DNA of 47,327 nt from JAISFI01 sp031553775 (GCA_031553775.1 JAVBLA010000076.1:1-47327), one strand, 5' to 3'. Positions 15,820 through 24,700 are shown, numbered from the stretch's first letter. Program-made: numbers and translations. The notes: generated by a model not told the origin, from the letters alone.

Positions 15820-16992
15820 TTATGCTAAGAATTCATCAGAAACCTTTAGAATCGGGGTTATAGCGTGGATTTTCTGTGCCACGTTGAAATTTGACGGACA
15901 TTCTACGGAACACACAGGACATGAGCAAAAAGAATCCGGCAAATTAAGTCCGGCCAGGGTTTCTTTCGACAAAGCAGGATATTTATAGCCATATGTATAC
16001 ATATACGCCCTCATAATATCCGGAATCGGCAATTGTTCCGGGCATTGTTCCAGGCAGCGGTCACAATGTTGACAGTACAACAATTCTTCCTTGGAAAGCA
16101 CAGCCAGATATGCTTTTTCATCATCGGTAAATATTCTCTGCTGCACAGCGGCAAGACATTCATCAAGTTCATCATAATTGGTAAACCCCGGGATGATCGT
16201 GGTGATATTTTTGTTTTGCCACACCCATTTCAGACAGGCCTGCGCATTAATTTTCTTCTTACCGGCAGCATCTTCGCTTCCCCCCGTCATTGTTTTCATC
16301 GCCACAAAGCCGATTCCGGCTTTAACTCCCCTTTCAATGGCTTCTTCGGTTTCTTTCAAATTCTTCAATTTGAAATTATAGCTGAGAAGGATCACTTCAT
16401 AAATACCGGCTTCTATTGCAGCATCTATCAATCCCGGTTTATTGGCATGGGTAGAAAATCCTATATGGCAGATTTTACCTTCCGATTTAAATTTTTTCAG
16501 CAAATTGATCACCCGTTTATCTGTAATTTCCTCGGGTTTATCCACCGCATGCATATAGAAAATATCCACATATTCCATTTGCAAACGTTTTAAACTGGTT
16601 TCCAGTAATGCTGTATATTCTTCTTCAAAGTTATCTTCATAAGGATATTTGGCTTTTCCTTTGGTAGCAACCACAAAAGATTCACGGGGTTTATCCTGTA
16701 AAAACTGTCCTACCAATGTTTCATTCTTCCCATTCTGATAACCGTGTGCCGTATCGAAATGGACAATACCCGACCTGTAAGCTGCCCGGAGCAGATTCGG
16801 ATTATCTGCACGCATAACTCCCATACTCAACACCGGAAGTTCAATACCGGTTTTTCCTAAACGACGTACCGGCATTTTTTCCGTTTCATTTGTTTGATGA
16901 ACGGCAGAAAGGGCCGTTGAAGGAAGAATAATTGCTCCCGCACCGGCAGTTGCTGAAACGCGAAGAAAATTTCTTCTGTTAATTTTTTTCAT
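15820..16992 (-). CDS. Tat-exported aldo/keto reductase with 4Fe-4S domain
   Basis: A 390-residue protein. The N-terminus has a twin-arginine motif (NRRNFLRV) and a hydrophobic stretch ending near ALSA, so export of the folded protein is predicted. Residues about 40-310 form the aldo/keto reductase barrel (YVDIFYMHAVD; GYQNGKNE). The C-terminus has two cysteine clusters, CQHCDRCLEQCP and CSCPVCSVECP, for iron-sulfur clusters. The combination suggests electron transfer between a cluster and a nicotinamide or carbonyl substrate outside the cytoplasm; the substrate is unknown. It is the first gene of a pair with DUF6599. Confidence 0.88.
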   Translation of the reverse strand: MKKINRRNFLRVSATAGAGAIILPSTALSAVHQTNETEKMPVRRLGKTGIELPVLSMGVMRADNPNLLRAAYRSGIVHFDTAHGYQNGKNETLVGQFLQDKPRESFVVATKGKAKYPYEDNFEEEYTALLETSLKRLQMEYVDIFYMHAVDKPEEITDKRVINLLKKFKSEGKICHIGFSTHANKPGLIDAAIEAGIYEVILLSYNFKLKNLKETEEAIERGVKAGIGFVAMKTMTGGSEDAAGKKKINAQACLKWVWQNKNITTIIPGFTNYDELDECLAAVQQRIFTDDEKAYLAVLSKEELLYCQHCDRCLEQCPEQLPIPDIMRAYMYTYGYKYPALSKETLAGLNLPDSFCSCPVCSVECPSNFNVAQKIHAITPILKVSDEFLA

Positions 16993-17067
16993 AAGAACGT
17001 GTTTTTCAACAAATTAAACATACATATTAAAAGAAAAAGAAAAATATTCCTATTCTACAAATATGTC

Positions 17068-17075
17068 CAAAAGTA
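17068..17075 (-). promoter_or_regulatory. Possible -7 box for the aldo/keto reductase gene
   Basis: The minus strand reads TACTTTTG, a TAnnTTTG match, about 75 bp before the reductase start. No clear -33 element is seen. Confidence 0.45.
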
Positions 17076-17181
17076 CTATTTTATTTCAATAGCACACAGT
17101 ATTTTACTGTTTTTTAAAACATTTCCGGCAGATAAGGTTTTGGTTAAAAACAGAACACCGAAAAAGTTAAAATGCATGGGT

Positions 17182-19032
17182 CTATTTCAGCATATTGTTT
17201 ACAGTTTCTGCCAACCGTATAAATTCCCTTCTGTAGCCCCGGACATCATTATCTAAAGCTGTCTGGGCCAGTTGCACAACCTGTTCGTAAGAAGCTCCGG
17301 CCGTAAAATCAGATTGATGTAGCAATTGCCCGAACAAAGCCACTGCTGTAGCGAAACGGAAATCGGAAGATACATTATTCTTTCCATCATCTACTAATGG
17401 GAACTCTATCTTTTTACTTGAATGTCCATCCGGCTTTTTATAACGCAGTTTGATAGTCAGCAACTCATTAGAATCGTTTATTTTCTTTTCAATTTTTTGA
17501 GTCTGTTGATATTTCAACTCGTCCACATTCCCGAAATTACTTTTTACACCCACTGGTATAACCTCATAAAAAGCCGTTACAGAATGCCCGGCACCCATTT
17601 CTCCCGCATCTTTGGTATCGTCGTTAAAATCCTCCTTATTTAGCAAGCGACTCTCATAACCGATTAAACGATAGGCCTGTACATGTGCAGGATTGAACTC
17701 GAGCTGCAGTTTTACATCCTTGGCAACAGTATGGATCGTGCCGCCGAATTCACTCACCAATACCTTATTAGCCTCCTGCAGATTATCAATATAGGCATGA
17801 TTCCCATTTCCTTTTTCTGCCAGCACCTGCATCCGGTTATCTTTATAATTACCCATGCCATAACCTAATATAGTAAGGTATACGCCAGACTTACGTTCCT
17901 GTTCAATCAGGCTTTCCAGGCCCTCTTTGGAAGAAACGCCCACATTAAAATCGCCATCCGTACAAAGGATGATACGGTTATTCCCATTTTCTATAAAATT
18001 ATTCCGGGCAATTTTATATGCCAGCTGAATACCTGCACCTCCGGCTGTAGATCCTCCGGCAGTAAGTTGGTCCAATGCCTCCCGGATTTTTTGTTTGTCG
18101 CTTCCCGGTGTAGAAGAAAGCACCTCCCCTGCCGAACCGGCATACACCACAATGGCCACTTTGTCTTTATCCCGCAGGTTATTTATCAGGAGTTTAAGAG
18201 AAGATTTTACCAACTCCAACCGTGCAGGCCCATACATAGAACCGGAAACATCTATCAGGAATACCAGATTGGATGCCGGTAGATTTTCACTATCGATTTC
18301 TTTTGCTTTGATACCCACACGTACCAACCGGTGCTGTTTATTCCAGGGACAGTCGCCTGCTTCTGCCGAAATCCTGACCGGATCATTACCGGTAGGACGG
18401 GTATAATTATAAGAAAAATAATTAATAAGCTCTTCCGTCCGGATCGCATCCGCCGGAGGTATTTGCCCCTGGTTGACAAAACGGCGCATGTTACTGTAAG
18501 AAGCAACATCCACATCAATTGAAAAGGTAGAAAGCGGATCTTCTTTGGCCGACTTGAAACGATTTTCAGAGATCGGGTTATATTCTTCCCTGGATTCTTC
18601 CTTATAAATATGTACTCCCGCAACCCGTCCACTCGAATAACCCTGGTTAACAGATGATACACTTCCCGTAAGCATAGACTTTTTAGCGGTGGAATAACCG
18701 ATAACCACGCATTCACTTAACATCGACTGGTCTGCCTGTAAAACAACATCGATGCGTTCTCCTGTAACTTTAATTTCCTGTCTGACATATCCGATATATG
18801 AAAATGCCAGTATCTTACCGTTTGAAGTCTGCAGGGAATACTCTCCCGTCATATCAGTCACCGTACCATTCAGTGATCCTTTTTCCATCACTGTAACTCC
18901 TGCAAGGGCTAATCCGTCTTCCCCGGAAGTTACTTTCCCTTTCACTGTAACAGGCTGAGCCGAAAGTTTTCCACCCAGAAACACAATTGCTAAAAGCATC
19001 AGAGCCGAAACTCGCCACAAATTTGTTTTCAT
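17182..19032 (-). CDS. vWA/YfbK-like protein with SusC-type N-terminal domain
   Basis: A 616-residue exported protein. The start MKTNLWRVSALMLLAIVFLGGKLSAQ gives a signal peptide; an in-frame ATG 24 codons upstream would disrupt it. Residues about 28-100 form a CarboxypepD_reg-like domain. VVIGYSTAKKSMLTGSVS (109-126) then mirrors the box that precedes the plug of SusC porins, but no barrel follows. Residues about 155-230 match the YfbK N-terminal domain. The von Willebrand A domain has its metal site at DVSGSM (Asp261, Ser263, Ser265) and CTDGDFN. The C-terminal 150 residues fit DUF3520. It is divergent from a sigma factor and a TonB-domain protein with the same N-terminal module. Function unknown; a surface or periplasmic binding role is inferred. 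Confidence 0.88.
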   Translation of the reverse strand: MKTNLWRVSALMLLAIVFLGGKLSAQPVTVKGKVTSGEDGLALAGVTVMEKGSLNGTVTDMTGEYSLQTSNGKILAFSYIGYVRQEIKVTGERIDVVLQADQSMLSECVVIGYSTAKKSMLTGSVSSVNQGYSSGRVAGVHIYKEESREEYNPISENRFKSAKEDPLSTFSIDVDVASYSNMRRFVNQGQIPPADAIRTEELINYFSYNYTRPTGNDPVRISAEAGDCPWNKQHRLVRVGIKAKEIDSENLPASNLVFLIDVSGSMYGPARLELVKSSLKLLINNLRDKDKVAIVVYAGSAGEVLSSTPGSDKQKIREALDQLTAGGSTAGGAGIQLAYKIARNNFIENGNNRIILCTDGDFNVGVSSKEGLESLIEQERKSGVYLTILGYGMGNYKDNRMQVLAEKGNGNHAYIDNLQEANKVLVSEFGGTIHTVAKDVKLQLEFNPAHVQAYRLIGYESRLLNKEDFNDDTKDAGEMGAGHSVTAFYEVIPVGVKSNFGNVDELKYQQTQKIEKKINDSNELLTIKLRYKKPDGHSSKKIEFPLVDDGKNNVSSDFRFATAVALFGQLLHQSDFTAGASYEQVVQLAQTALDNDVRGYRREFIRLAETVNNMLK

Positions 19033-19151
19033 ATGTAAATAATTAAAATTACTCGTTTCCTGATAGATACAATTCCATTCCAAATTCCATAATTTTTTTT
19101 CCATTTTTCTAAAGTATTTCAGAAAACACTCCCTTTTTTACTGTTTTTTCA

Positions 19152-19159
19152 TAACTTTG
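19152..19159 (+). promoter_or_regulatory. Promoter -7 box for the sigma factor operon
   Basis: TAACTTTG matches TAnnTTTG and lies 23 bp before the proposed TTG start of the sigma factor gene, leaving a leader of roughly 20 nt. Confidence 0.55.
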
Positions 19160-19182
19160 TCTGTTAGTAATTCAAGAAAAAA

Positions 19183-19758
19183 TTGTTATTCCGGAGAAAA
19201 AACATATCAGACTTATCGGATGAAATGCTATTGGAGCTTTACAAGAGATCCGGACAAACAGAATATTTCGGGGAACTCTATAACCGGTATATCCCGCTTT
19301 TATACGGTTTATGCCTGAAATACCTCCGGGATACCGAACGTTCGGAAGATGCCGTAATGCAACTTTTTGAAGAATTACTGCCTAAAATCTCTTCGTATGA
19401 GATTAAAGTATTCAGAACCTGGCTGCACAGCGTCGTCAAAAATCATTGTTTACAACTTCTCCGGAAGGAAAGCAAAGAAATTTCCGTGGATTTTTCCGTC
19501 GCATTTGTGGAATCCGGAGACATTTTGCATCTATTAGATGAAGAAAATATGGATGAGGAACGTATGACTGCCCTCAACCATTGTATGGACAAGTTACCCG
19601 ACCCGCAACGCCTCAGCATCGTCTATTTTTTCATAGAAGGAATGTCGTATGCCGAAGTAGCGGATAAAACGGGTTATCATCTTAAAAGCGTGAAGAGTTA
19701 TATTCAGAACGGTAAAAGAAATTTAAAAATTTGTATCGAAAGACAGACTGCCGTATGA
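19183..19758 (+). CDS. RNA polymerase sigma-70 factor (ECF-like)
   Basis: A 191-residue two-domain sigma factor. Region 2 spans about residues 25-95 (YNRYIPLLYGLCLKYL; DTERSEDAVMQLFEELL). Region 4, about 130-185, has the helix-turn-helix MSYAEVADKTGYHLKSVKSYI. The proposed start is TTG, giving LLFRRKNISDLSDEMLLELY; the only nearby ATG is internal to region 2's lead helix, and related proteins begin as proposed. It overlaps the next gene by ATGA, so the two are translationally coupled. It probably controls this locus and perhaps the divergent vWA gene, which is inference. Confidence 0.88.
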   Translation: MLFRRKNISDLSDEMLLELYKRSGQTEYFGELYNRYIPLLYGLCLKYLRDTERSEDAVMQLFEELLPKISSYEIKVFRTWLHSVVKNHCLQLLRKESKEISVDFSVAFVESGDILHLLDEENMDEERMTALNHCMDKLPDPQRLSIVYFFIEGMSYAEVADKTGYHLKSVKSYIQNGKRNLKICIERQTAV

Positions 19759-20975
19759 AACTGACCGACTACATTCAAGGCCCCCGTAAAGGAAAGAATG
19801 CCCATCGCATCGAATTGGAAGCGATGCGGGATCCTTTTCTGTCTGATGCAATCGAAGGATTTAACTCCGTGGAAGGTGACCATATCCAACGAATCCACGC
19901 CATGCAAAAGCGAATAAAAGGATCGTCGAAAGTCAATTACCGCAGAATAGTAAGTATTGCGGCAGGATTATTGGTTCTTATTTCCATTGGTGGATATTTC
20001 TTCCTGAAAGAAAACAAACCTTCTCCCGGGTATTACTCCCAGGTGGTGAAGCCTTTTGACAGGCAAACTGAAATCCTCCCGAAACAGAAAATTCCCGAAG
20101 TAATAGATACGGAAACAACAGGGCCGGAAGTTTTTACTCAAAAAGAGATATCTCGTCAAAGAAATCTTTCCAAGAAAAAAAACCTCCCGGAAGATATCCG
20201 GGCTGAAACAGAAGAAAGTAACGAAACTTCCACCCGTTCCATTTCTGCAGGGCACTATTCAGAATCATTCATTGATAAACCGCTCCTCCTTGATCTGCCC
20301 GATACAATCCGCCTGGCAACAGTTTCTAAGATCAAGCCGGCCAATTACTTACAGGATTCCATTTCTCAGAAAATTGGATTTGCAAGCCTGGCACAACCAT
20401 TCCTGATCAAAGGAAAAATCACGGATGAAGATGGAGAACCAATCATCGGAGCCAGTATTATCAATAAAGGGACCAAAGAAGGGACCCTCTCTAATACCGA
20501 GGGATTTTTTGAATTGCAAACCAATGGCGATCAAACTCTTTGGGTCAATTATATCGGCTATATGCCGATGGAAATATCGGTCAATTCATCCCGTTCTTTG
20601 GAAATAGCCATGCGGGAAGACCAGCGAACACTCAGTGAAGTAGTGGTGACAGGATATGGTATATCGCAGAAGAAAAGCCTGACAGGATCATTTTCAAAAA
20701 AAGAGACTTCCGGCACTCCAAAACCTGTTATCGGAAAAGACGCCTATGATAAATACATAAAAAACAACCTGGTGCATCCTTCTGATAAGACCTGTAAAAA
20801 TATCAGAGGAAAAGTAGTGCTTACATTCCGGATTGACAATGATGGAATTCCTACCGATATTTTTGTTAAAGAATCGTTATGTTCTTCTGCTGATGCAGAA
20901 GCCATACGGTTAGTCAAAGAAGGACCCGCCTGGAGTTCCGGTGATAAAGAAGCCACTGTAACCATTAAATTCTAA
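19755..20975 (+). CDS. Membrane protein joining SusC-type N-domain and TonB C-domain
   Basis: A 406-residue protein starting at the ATG of the ATGA overlap. A short cytoplasmic part (1-63, with EAMRDPFLSDAIEGF, seen in sigma-linked Bacteroidetes proteins) leads to one membrane segment (64-84). A low-complexity periplasmic stretch (about 85-210) follows. Then come a CarboxypepD_reg-like domain (about 216-290), a SusC-like box EVVVTGYGISQKKSLTGS (295-312) and a TonB C-terminal domain (about 326-406, GKVVLTFRIDNDG). It thus carries both a TonB-type domain and what looks like a TonB box. It may sense or energise an outer membrane partner and act on the coupled sigma factor; this is inferred. Confidence 0.85.
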   Translation: MKLTDYIQGPRKGKNAHRIELEAMRDPFLSDAIEGFNSVEGDHIQRIHAMQKRIKGSSKVNYRRIVSIAAGLLVLISIGGYFFLKENKPSPGYYSQVVKPFDRQTEILPKQKIPEVIDTETTGPEVFTQKEISRQRNLSKKKNLPEDIRAETEESNETSTRSISAGHYSESFIDKPLLLDLPDTIRLATVSKIKPANYLQDSISQKIGFASLAQPFLIKGKITDEDGEPIIGASIINKGTKEGTLSNTEGFFELQTNGDQTLWVNYIGYMPMEISVNSSRSLEIAMREDQRTLSEVVVTGYGISQKKSLTGSFSKKETSGTPKPVIGKDAYDKYIKNNLVHPSDKTCKNIRGKVVLTFRIDNDGIPTDIFVKESLCSSADAEAIRLVKEGPAWSSGDKEATVTIKF

Positions 20976-21042
20976 AATTGCATCAAACAATCTATCACAA
21001 ACCACAATTATAAAATAATTAACCGGTTCAAAAACAATTCAT

Positions 21043-21063
21043 CTTCAATTTATAATTTTCAAT
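21043..21063 (+). repeat. Degenerate heptad repeat before the CBM9-like gene
   Basis: Three imperfect seven-base units (CTTCAAT, TTATAAT, TTTCAAT) end 9 nt before the ATG at 21073. Confidence 0.7.
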
Positions 21064-21072
21064 TATTCTCGT

Positions 21073-21714
21073 ATGAATCAACTAAAAATCCAACAAATCG
21101 CAAAGCTGACTTCTACAACAGACTGGAAAACACAAGCTGTCATGATGCAAGAAGGACGTGAAAATAAGATCGATTCCGTCAACTGGAAAGAATTCCCTTA
21201 CCAGCCGGAAGTCAAGTTTTACATTGCCTGGGCTGGAAAATCTTTATTTCTGTTGTATGATGTAAAGGAAGATGCCGTCAGAGCAGTCAATACGGAATAT
21301 CATTCATCGGTATACCAGGATTCCTGTGTGGAATTTTTCATGCAACATCCGGGATCTCCCTTTTACAGGAATTTCGAATTCAATTGTATCGGTGCGGTGC
21401 TTGGTGCCATCAGAAAAAACAGGGAGGAATACAGACACCTGGACGTAGAGGATATGGATAAAATAAAGATACACGCCGACCTGTCTATCGGCAATATTCC
21501 GGAAAAAGGGCCTTATCATTGGCAATTGCTGGCCGAAATACCATTTGAGGTTTTAGATATACCCGACAATCCCCAAGGAACATCGATCCGGGCTAATTGT
21601 TACAAATGCGGCGACGAAACCCCCGTCCCTCATTTCCTGAGCTGGAATCCTGTCGTTGCGGCAAAACCCGATTTTCACAGACCGGAATGCTTCGGAGAAA
21701 TGATTTTCGAATAA
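21073..21714 (+). CDS. CBM9-like carbohydrate-binding protein
   Basis: A 213-residue protein without a signal peptide. The patterns FYIAWAGKSLFLLYDVKE, YQDSCVEFFM, NFEFNCIG and the closing FHRPECFGEMIFE fit the family-9-like carbohydrate-binding module proteins common in Bacteroidetes. Those are usually stand-alone, with unproven ligand. A lack of export signal suggests a cytoplasmic location or a role other than surface glycan capture. It is convergent with the next gene, 12 bp apart, and follows a degenerate heptad array. Confidence 0.8.
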   Translation: MNQLKIQQIAKLTSTTDWKTQAVMMQEGRENKIDSVNWKEFPYQPEVKFYIAWAGKSLFLLYDVKEDAVRAVNTEYHSSVYQDSCVEFFMQHPGSPFYRNFEFNCIGAVLGAIRKNREEYRHLDVEDMDKIKIHADLSIGNIPEKGPYHWQLLAEIPFEVLDIPDNPQGTSIRANCYKCGDETPVPHFLSWNPVVAAKPDFHRPECFGEMIFE

Positions 21715-21726
21715 TTCTTGTCCGGG

Positions 21727-22566
21727 TTACTTACACAATTCCATCAGCTCCCGGGCCTTTTGACGATCATAGCCCCATTGTATGGCCTGCTCAATATCTT
21801 TTAAGGCAGCTTTTTTTTCATACTGGCGGATTTTCAACTGTGCCCGGAGAATATACGCATAAGGATCTTTTATTCCTGCCTCTGTTTCCAATGAAATCGC
21901 TTTGTTGATATCCGACGAAGCTTTGCCGTTTTTATCCATCAACAAATAAAGTTCCGCCCGGCTGAGGTATAAATCCGGTTGATCCGGAACCCGGTCAATT
22001 AAAAATATATAAATTTTCTCGGCTTCCGCATACTTGCCCTGAAGCTTGCATAAGGTGGCAATGCCCTTGCGGCCATTCAATGTATTGGGATTAATATCCA
22101 ATAACTTTTCAAAATCAGTTTCGGCCGAGACATAGTCCTTCTTACTCAGGTACAAAAGTCCTCTTTCATACAAGGCATTTTCATTTTTTTCATCCTTGAC
22201 CAATAAAGCCGAATAATCAAATATTGCTTTATCGGCCTCTCCCATTTCAACATATAAATTGGCACGATTAGCCAGCAGCACAACATTACTGGGACTCCGG
22301 CTCAATGCGCTGTTGTAAGAAAGAAGAGCCTCCTCCAGTTTACCTTCCCGCTGCTGGATAGTTCCCAGATTAGAAAGCAACAAAACGTTTCTCGGATTGG
22401 CTGGTTCTTTTCTCATAGCAGCCTTCAGGCTTTCTTCGGCTCCCAACAAATCATTTTTCTCCAAATAATCGAACGAAGAAGCGATCAGTTCATCGTAAGT
22501 TTGAGAATAACAAGAGAATATACCCAGTATTAAACCAAGCGATAATATAATTAAACGCATCTTCAT
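21727..22566 (-). CDS. TPR-repeat lipoprotein
   Basis: A 279-residue exported protein. MKMRLIILSLGLILGIFSCYS is a lipoprotein-type signal with Cys19 or a plain signal peptide. The rest is about seven tetratricopeptide repeats (for example LLLSNLGTIQQREGKLEEALLSYNSAL), giving a protein-binding solenoid. It starts 9 bp after the radical SAM gene stop and probably shares its transcript. Partner unknown. Confidence 0.85.
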   Translation of the reverse strand: MKMRLIILSLGLILGIFSCYSQTYDELIASSFDYLEKNDLLGAEESLKAAMRKEPANPRNVLLLSNLGTIQQREGKLEEALLSYNSALSRSPSNVVLLANRANLYVEMGEADKAIFDYSALLVKDEKNENALYERGLLYLSKKDYVSAETDFEKLLDINPNTLNGRKGIATLCKLQGKYAEAEKIYIFLIDRVPDQPDLYLSRAELYLLMDKNGKASSDINKAISLETEAGIKDPYAYILRAQLKIRQYEKKAALKDIEQAIQWGYDRQKARELMELCK

Positions 22567-22575
22567 CCTACCCTC

Positions 22576-23583
22576 CTAATTAACATCATAATTCAATTTT
22601 TCCTTCCCTGCACGGTAAGCTTTACTATTCAGGAAGATATTGTGAAATAACTTCCATGACAATTTGGTACGGCGGGCATAACTATCATAAGTATCCGTTT
22701 TCAAATCGAAATCGTTCCGCCAGACATAATGTGGAGAAATATAACAATAGGTAGACTCCTCCACTAATTTATTGGTATTCTCCTTTTCTTCCACAAAATC
22801 TTTTTTCTCCGGAGCAATGCAAACAATCCCTTTGTCTTTGCTGATGTCTTTTAGCTTTTGAATAATTTCGTCATAGCACTCATATATTCCCTTCCAGGAA
22901 AAATTATGGTAATCCGTTTCCCCGATTTGATTAATCGGTCTGATCTGAAGAACATCAAAAGTATAGGAAGAAAAAATATCATAAAAAGAAGACAGTTCGT
23001 CCAGGTTATCTTCATTTACAGTATAATTCAAACGAACTTTAAAGGCCGGATGATTCTTTTTTATCTCTGTCAGATCTTGCATAGCCTGCAGGAATTTCTC
23101 ATAGGAAGCACCTGCCATCAAATTTTCATAGGTTTCCTTTAGAACACCATGCAGCGACAGTGTTACTTCATCTAATCCCTCATCCACCAAAGCCTGCCAA
23201 TCTTCTTTATTATATTTATTTGCATTAGTAGTCATCGATATATAAGGAATCTGCTTGATCTTTCCCAAACGGATCAATTCCCTGTTGTATGGAAAAAGAG
23301 AGGGTTCTGCTCCACAACCGATCTGCAATTTCAGGGCTCTGTTAAAAAAAGCATCAGCCAGCAATTCCAAATCCTCTTTTTTAGAAATACCCTTCATCGT
23401 TTTACTTTTTTCCGGGTCACTGAAATAACACATCCGGCAACGCAGATTACAAGCCAAAACAGGATCATAGAAAATACCTAAATAACGCTTTCCAAAAATA
23501 TGCAGGAAAAATATCCCCAGGCTTTTTAACCGGGGACTGCGGATATAACGATTAAGTTTTAAAAGAGAATAAACATTGTTCAT
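22576..23583 (-). CDS. Radical SAM protein of unknown substrate
   Basis: A 335-residue protein with the cluster motif C45-x3-C49-x2-C52 (DPVLACNLRCRMCYF). The GCGAEPSLFP and TTNANKYN strings fit the MoaA/SPASM-like radical SAM fold. The C-terminus after CYISPHYVW lacks a clear set of extra cluster cysteines, so a full SPASM domain is doubtful. It is followed 9 bp later by the TPR lipoprotein gene. The substrate cannot be told from the sequence; modification of a peptide or a lipid/sugar precursor are both possible. Confidence 0.85.
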   Translation of the reverse strand: MNNVYSLLKLNRYIRSPRLKSLGIFFLHIFGKRYLGIFYDPVLACNLRCRMCYFSDPEKSKTMKGISKKEDLELLADAFFNRALKLQIGCGAEPSLFPYNRELIRLGKIKQIPYISMTTNANKYNKEDWQALVDEGLDEVTLSLHGVLKETYENLMAGASYEKFLQAMQDLTEIKKNHPAFKVRLNYTVNEDNLDELSSFYDIFSSYTFDVLQIRPINQIGETDYHNFSWKGIYECYDEIIQKLKDISKDKGIVCIAPEKKDFVEEKENTNKLVEESTYCYISPHYVWRNDFDLKTDTYDSYARRTKLSWKLFHNIFLNSKAYRAGKEKLNYDVN

Positions 23584-23609
23584 GATGGGGTTCTATCTCT
23601 AAGAAGTTT

Positions 23610-23617
23610 CAAAAGTA
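23610..23617 (-). promoter_or_regulatory. Promoter -7 box for the radical SAM-TPR pair
   Basis: The minus strand reads TACTTTTG (TAnnTTTG), 26 bp before the radical SAM start, divergent from the mscS promoter. No TTTG lies at the expected upstream spacing. Confidence 0.5.
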
Positions 23618-23690
23618 CATGTTTTTCCTCAATATTCGCAGGTTTTTAAGCATTCAACTAAATTTAATACGTCCGTTAACAAAAATAATG

Positions 23691-23698
23691 TACTTTTG
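23691..23698 (+). promoter_or_regulatory. Promoter -7 box for the MscS gene
   Basis: TACTTTTG matches TAnnTTTG, 24 bp before the ATG at 23723. A longer frame starting at a TTG inside this box is therefore not the true start. Confidence 0.6.
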
Positions 23699-23722
23699 CA
23701 TACACAATTTACAAGATTCAAT

Positions 23723-24598
23723 ATGATAGCCGATACAGAAAAAGGAACAGACACCGTACAAAAAATAGATTGGAGCAGTATTTCTCCTGAAAATCTTCTA
23801 CACAGTTTAACTGAAATGGCCTGCCAGTTTGCAGTCCGTTTATTAATTGCAGTATTTGTCTATATTGCCGGACGTTGGCTGATTGGCCGGTTGAATGCTT
23901 TTTTCCAAAAAATATTAAATAAGAGACATACTGATCCGACAGTCAAGTCCTTTTTAAAAAGTTTCGTAAGTATTACGCTAACCATTGTATTGATTGTTAT
24001 CATTGTCGGTATACTGGGAGTCGAAACCTCTTCTTTAGTTGCCTTATTTGCCTCTGCCGGGGTTGCTTTCGGACTTGCATTGAGCGGTACCCTGCAAAAC
24101 TTTGCAGGAGGTTTTATCATTTTACTTTTCAAGCCATACCGGGTGGGAGATTATATAGAATCTCAGGGACAAGGCGGAACAGTCAAAGAAATTCAAATAT
24201 TCAATACGATATTGACCACTCCGGACAACAAAGTAATCTATATTCCCAACGGAAAAGCGGCAAACGATATGATAACCAACTATTCCAAACAAAAATTACG
24301 CCGGATAGACCTCGTATTCAATATAGAATATGGAGAAAATTACGACCGTGCCAGGGATGTTATCCGGGAAATCATAGAATCAGATTCCCGCATCTTACAG
24401 GATCCGGAACACTTACATAAAATTGCATTACATAGACTCAACGATAGTTCTGTAGATATTATCACCCGCACATGGGTAGAAAAAGACAATTACTGGGATG
24501 TATATTTTCATCTGAACGAGTCCGTATATAAAAAATTTACAGAAAAGGGAATCAATATTCCATTTCCACAGATGACTATCCACATGGCAAAAGACTGA
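23723..24598 (+). CDS. Small-conductance mechanosensitive channel, MscS family
   Basis: A 291-residue membrane protein. Two hydrophobic segments (about 30-50 and 75-95) are followed by the glycine/alanine-rich pore helix, LFASAGVAFGLALSG, and by FAGGFIILLFKPYRVGDYI, the most conserved MscS stretch. The C-terminal cytoplasmic vestibule follows. Such channels open under membrane tension and release solutes during osmotic downshock. It is a single gene with its own promoter and a strong terminator. Confidence 0.95.
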   Translation: MIADTEKGTDTVQKIDWSSISPENLLHSLTEMACQFAVRLLIAVFVYIAGRWLIGRLNAFFQKILNKRHTDPTVKSFLKSFVSITLTIVLIVIIVGILGVETSSLVALFASAGVAFGLALSGTLQNFAGGFIILLFKPYRVGDYIESQGQGGTVKEIQIFNTILTTPDNKVIYIPNGKAANDMITNYSKQKLRRIDLVFNIEYGENYDRARDVIREIIESDSRILQDPEHLHKIALHRLNDSSVDIITRTWVEKDNYWDVYFHLNESVYKKFTEKGINIPFPQMTIHMAKD

Positions 24599-24660
24599 TA
24601 CGATCTGATTTTAACGGGATCAGTTCAAAGCTATAAAAACGGATACTGCCGGATACAGAA

Positions 24661-24700
24661 AATCCCCTGCAAACTGATGAGTTTGCAGGGGATTATTTTT
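24661..24700 (+). terminator. Strong terminator after mscS, possibly bidirectional
   Basis: A perfect 14-bp stem (24661-24674 with 24681-24694) has a 6-nt loop and is followed by ATTTTT. On the minus strand a shorter T run (TTTT) follows the same hairpin, so it may also end the tRNA operon. Confidence 0.85.

Noticed and set aside
23696..23722. An earlier TTG start for the MscS channel
   Set aside because: The TTG lies inside the TACTTTTG promoter box, so it would be upstream of the transcript start; the ATG at 23723 is used.
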